This document shows positions 11,832 through 11,955 of a DNA stretch of 11,955 bases, in pieces. The number at the start of each line of letters is the position of its first letter. Position 1 is the first letter of the stretch. The DNA comes from an uncultured Collinsella sp. GTDB lineage: Bacteria > Actinomycetota > Coriobacteriia > Coriobacteriales > Coriobacteriaceae. Below the pieces are notes generated by a model that searched no databases, was not told the origin of the DNA, and worked only from the letters and a program-made list of their open reading frames with translations. Position numbers and translations under genes: made by a program. The DNA lies in contig CABUUG010000047.1 in NCBI GenBank assembly GCA_902494605.1, forward strand, positions 1 to 11,955. Reading direction: 5' to 3'.

Positions 11832-11955
11832 CGAGGACTAATAAAGCAGAGGAGACGCGCACCGCAAGTGCCATGGGCGCCACAACGCCCGCAGGTGACG
11901 CCCAACCCGTCTACCCGCACACCATGCGCCTGCAGCGCTTTTTGGCGCGCGCGGG
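11828..11955 (+). CDS. rluB: RsuA/RluB-family pseudouridine synthase (5' part only)
   Basis: The gene begins at ATG 11828 within the scpB stop and has GGAGGA at 11817-11822. It runs off the window after 42 codons. A variable, charged N-terminal extension of about 32 residues leads to MRLQRFLARAG, the start of the S4 RNA-binding domain in RsuA/RluB enzymes, which convert specific rRNA uridines to pseudouridine. A pseudouridine synthase gene of this type commonly follows scpB. The catalytic domain is outside the window, so RluB over RsuA is inferred from context. Confidence 0.75.
   Translation, partial: MTRTNKAEETRTASAMGATTPAGDAQPVYPHTMRLQRFLARA

Overview
The window looks like chromosome of a Gram-positive anaerobe of the Coriobacteriia, most likely Collinsella or a close relative. 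This is inferred from the GC-rich codon use of the core genes, the tRNA sequences and the run M50 protease - scpA - scpB - rluB. No database search supports the genus.

Positions 1-4040 are an accessory stretch, visibly more AT-rich than the rest and dense in small toxin/defence-type genes. In order they are: the 3' part of a HEPN (AbiU2-like) gene; a small antitoxin-like gene behind a palindrome; a DUF4160 gene whose expected start codon reads ATA; a solo MNT-type nucleotidyltransferase with a frameshifted tail; an imperfect 51-bp tandem repeat inside a wrecked small reading frame; a double palindromic operator; a DUF3990 (ADP-ribosyltransferase-fold) gene overlapping an XRE regulator; and a second small antitoxin-like gene overlapping a Doc/Fic toxin. 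The two small antitoxin-like proteins share their N-terminus and a C-terminal pattern although their neighbours are unrelated. This points to one neutraliser scaffold reused with different effectors. The first module shows three separate signs of decay, while the second (1930-4039) looks intact.

Positions 4085-4873 hold a GC-rich DUF3825 gene with core-like codon use. It is followed by tRNA-Val(CAC) and its terminator. The 3' side of that tRNA (5087-6623) looks like the scar of an integration: a TGACACCAAA direct repeat, a minus-strand fragment that may be an integrase tail, and one cargo gene with a possible PD-(D/E)XK-like C-terminal domain.

Positions 6624-7045 carry no gene. They contain a 164-bp element bounded by perfect 31-bp inverted repeats with a terminator-like hairpin inside, then two very GC-rich hairpins, then the promoter of tRNA-Ala(GGC).

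From 7046 to the end the sequence is core chromosome on the + strand: tRNA-Ala with its terminator, an ABC-F ATPase, a two-helix membrane protein, a site-2-type metalloprotease, the condensin accessory genes scpA and scpB, and the start of an RsuA/RluB-type pseudouridine synthase. These genes are closely packed or overlapping, except for an 84-bp gap before scpA.
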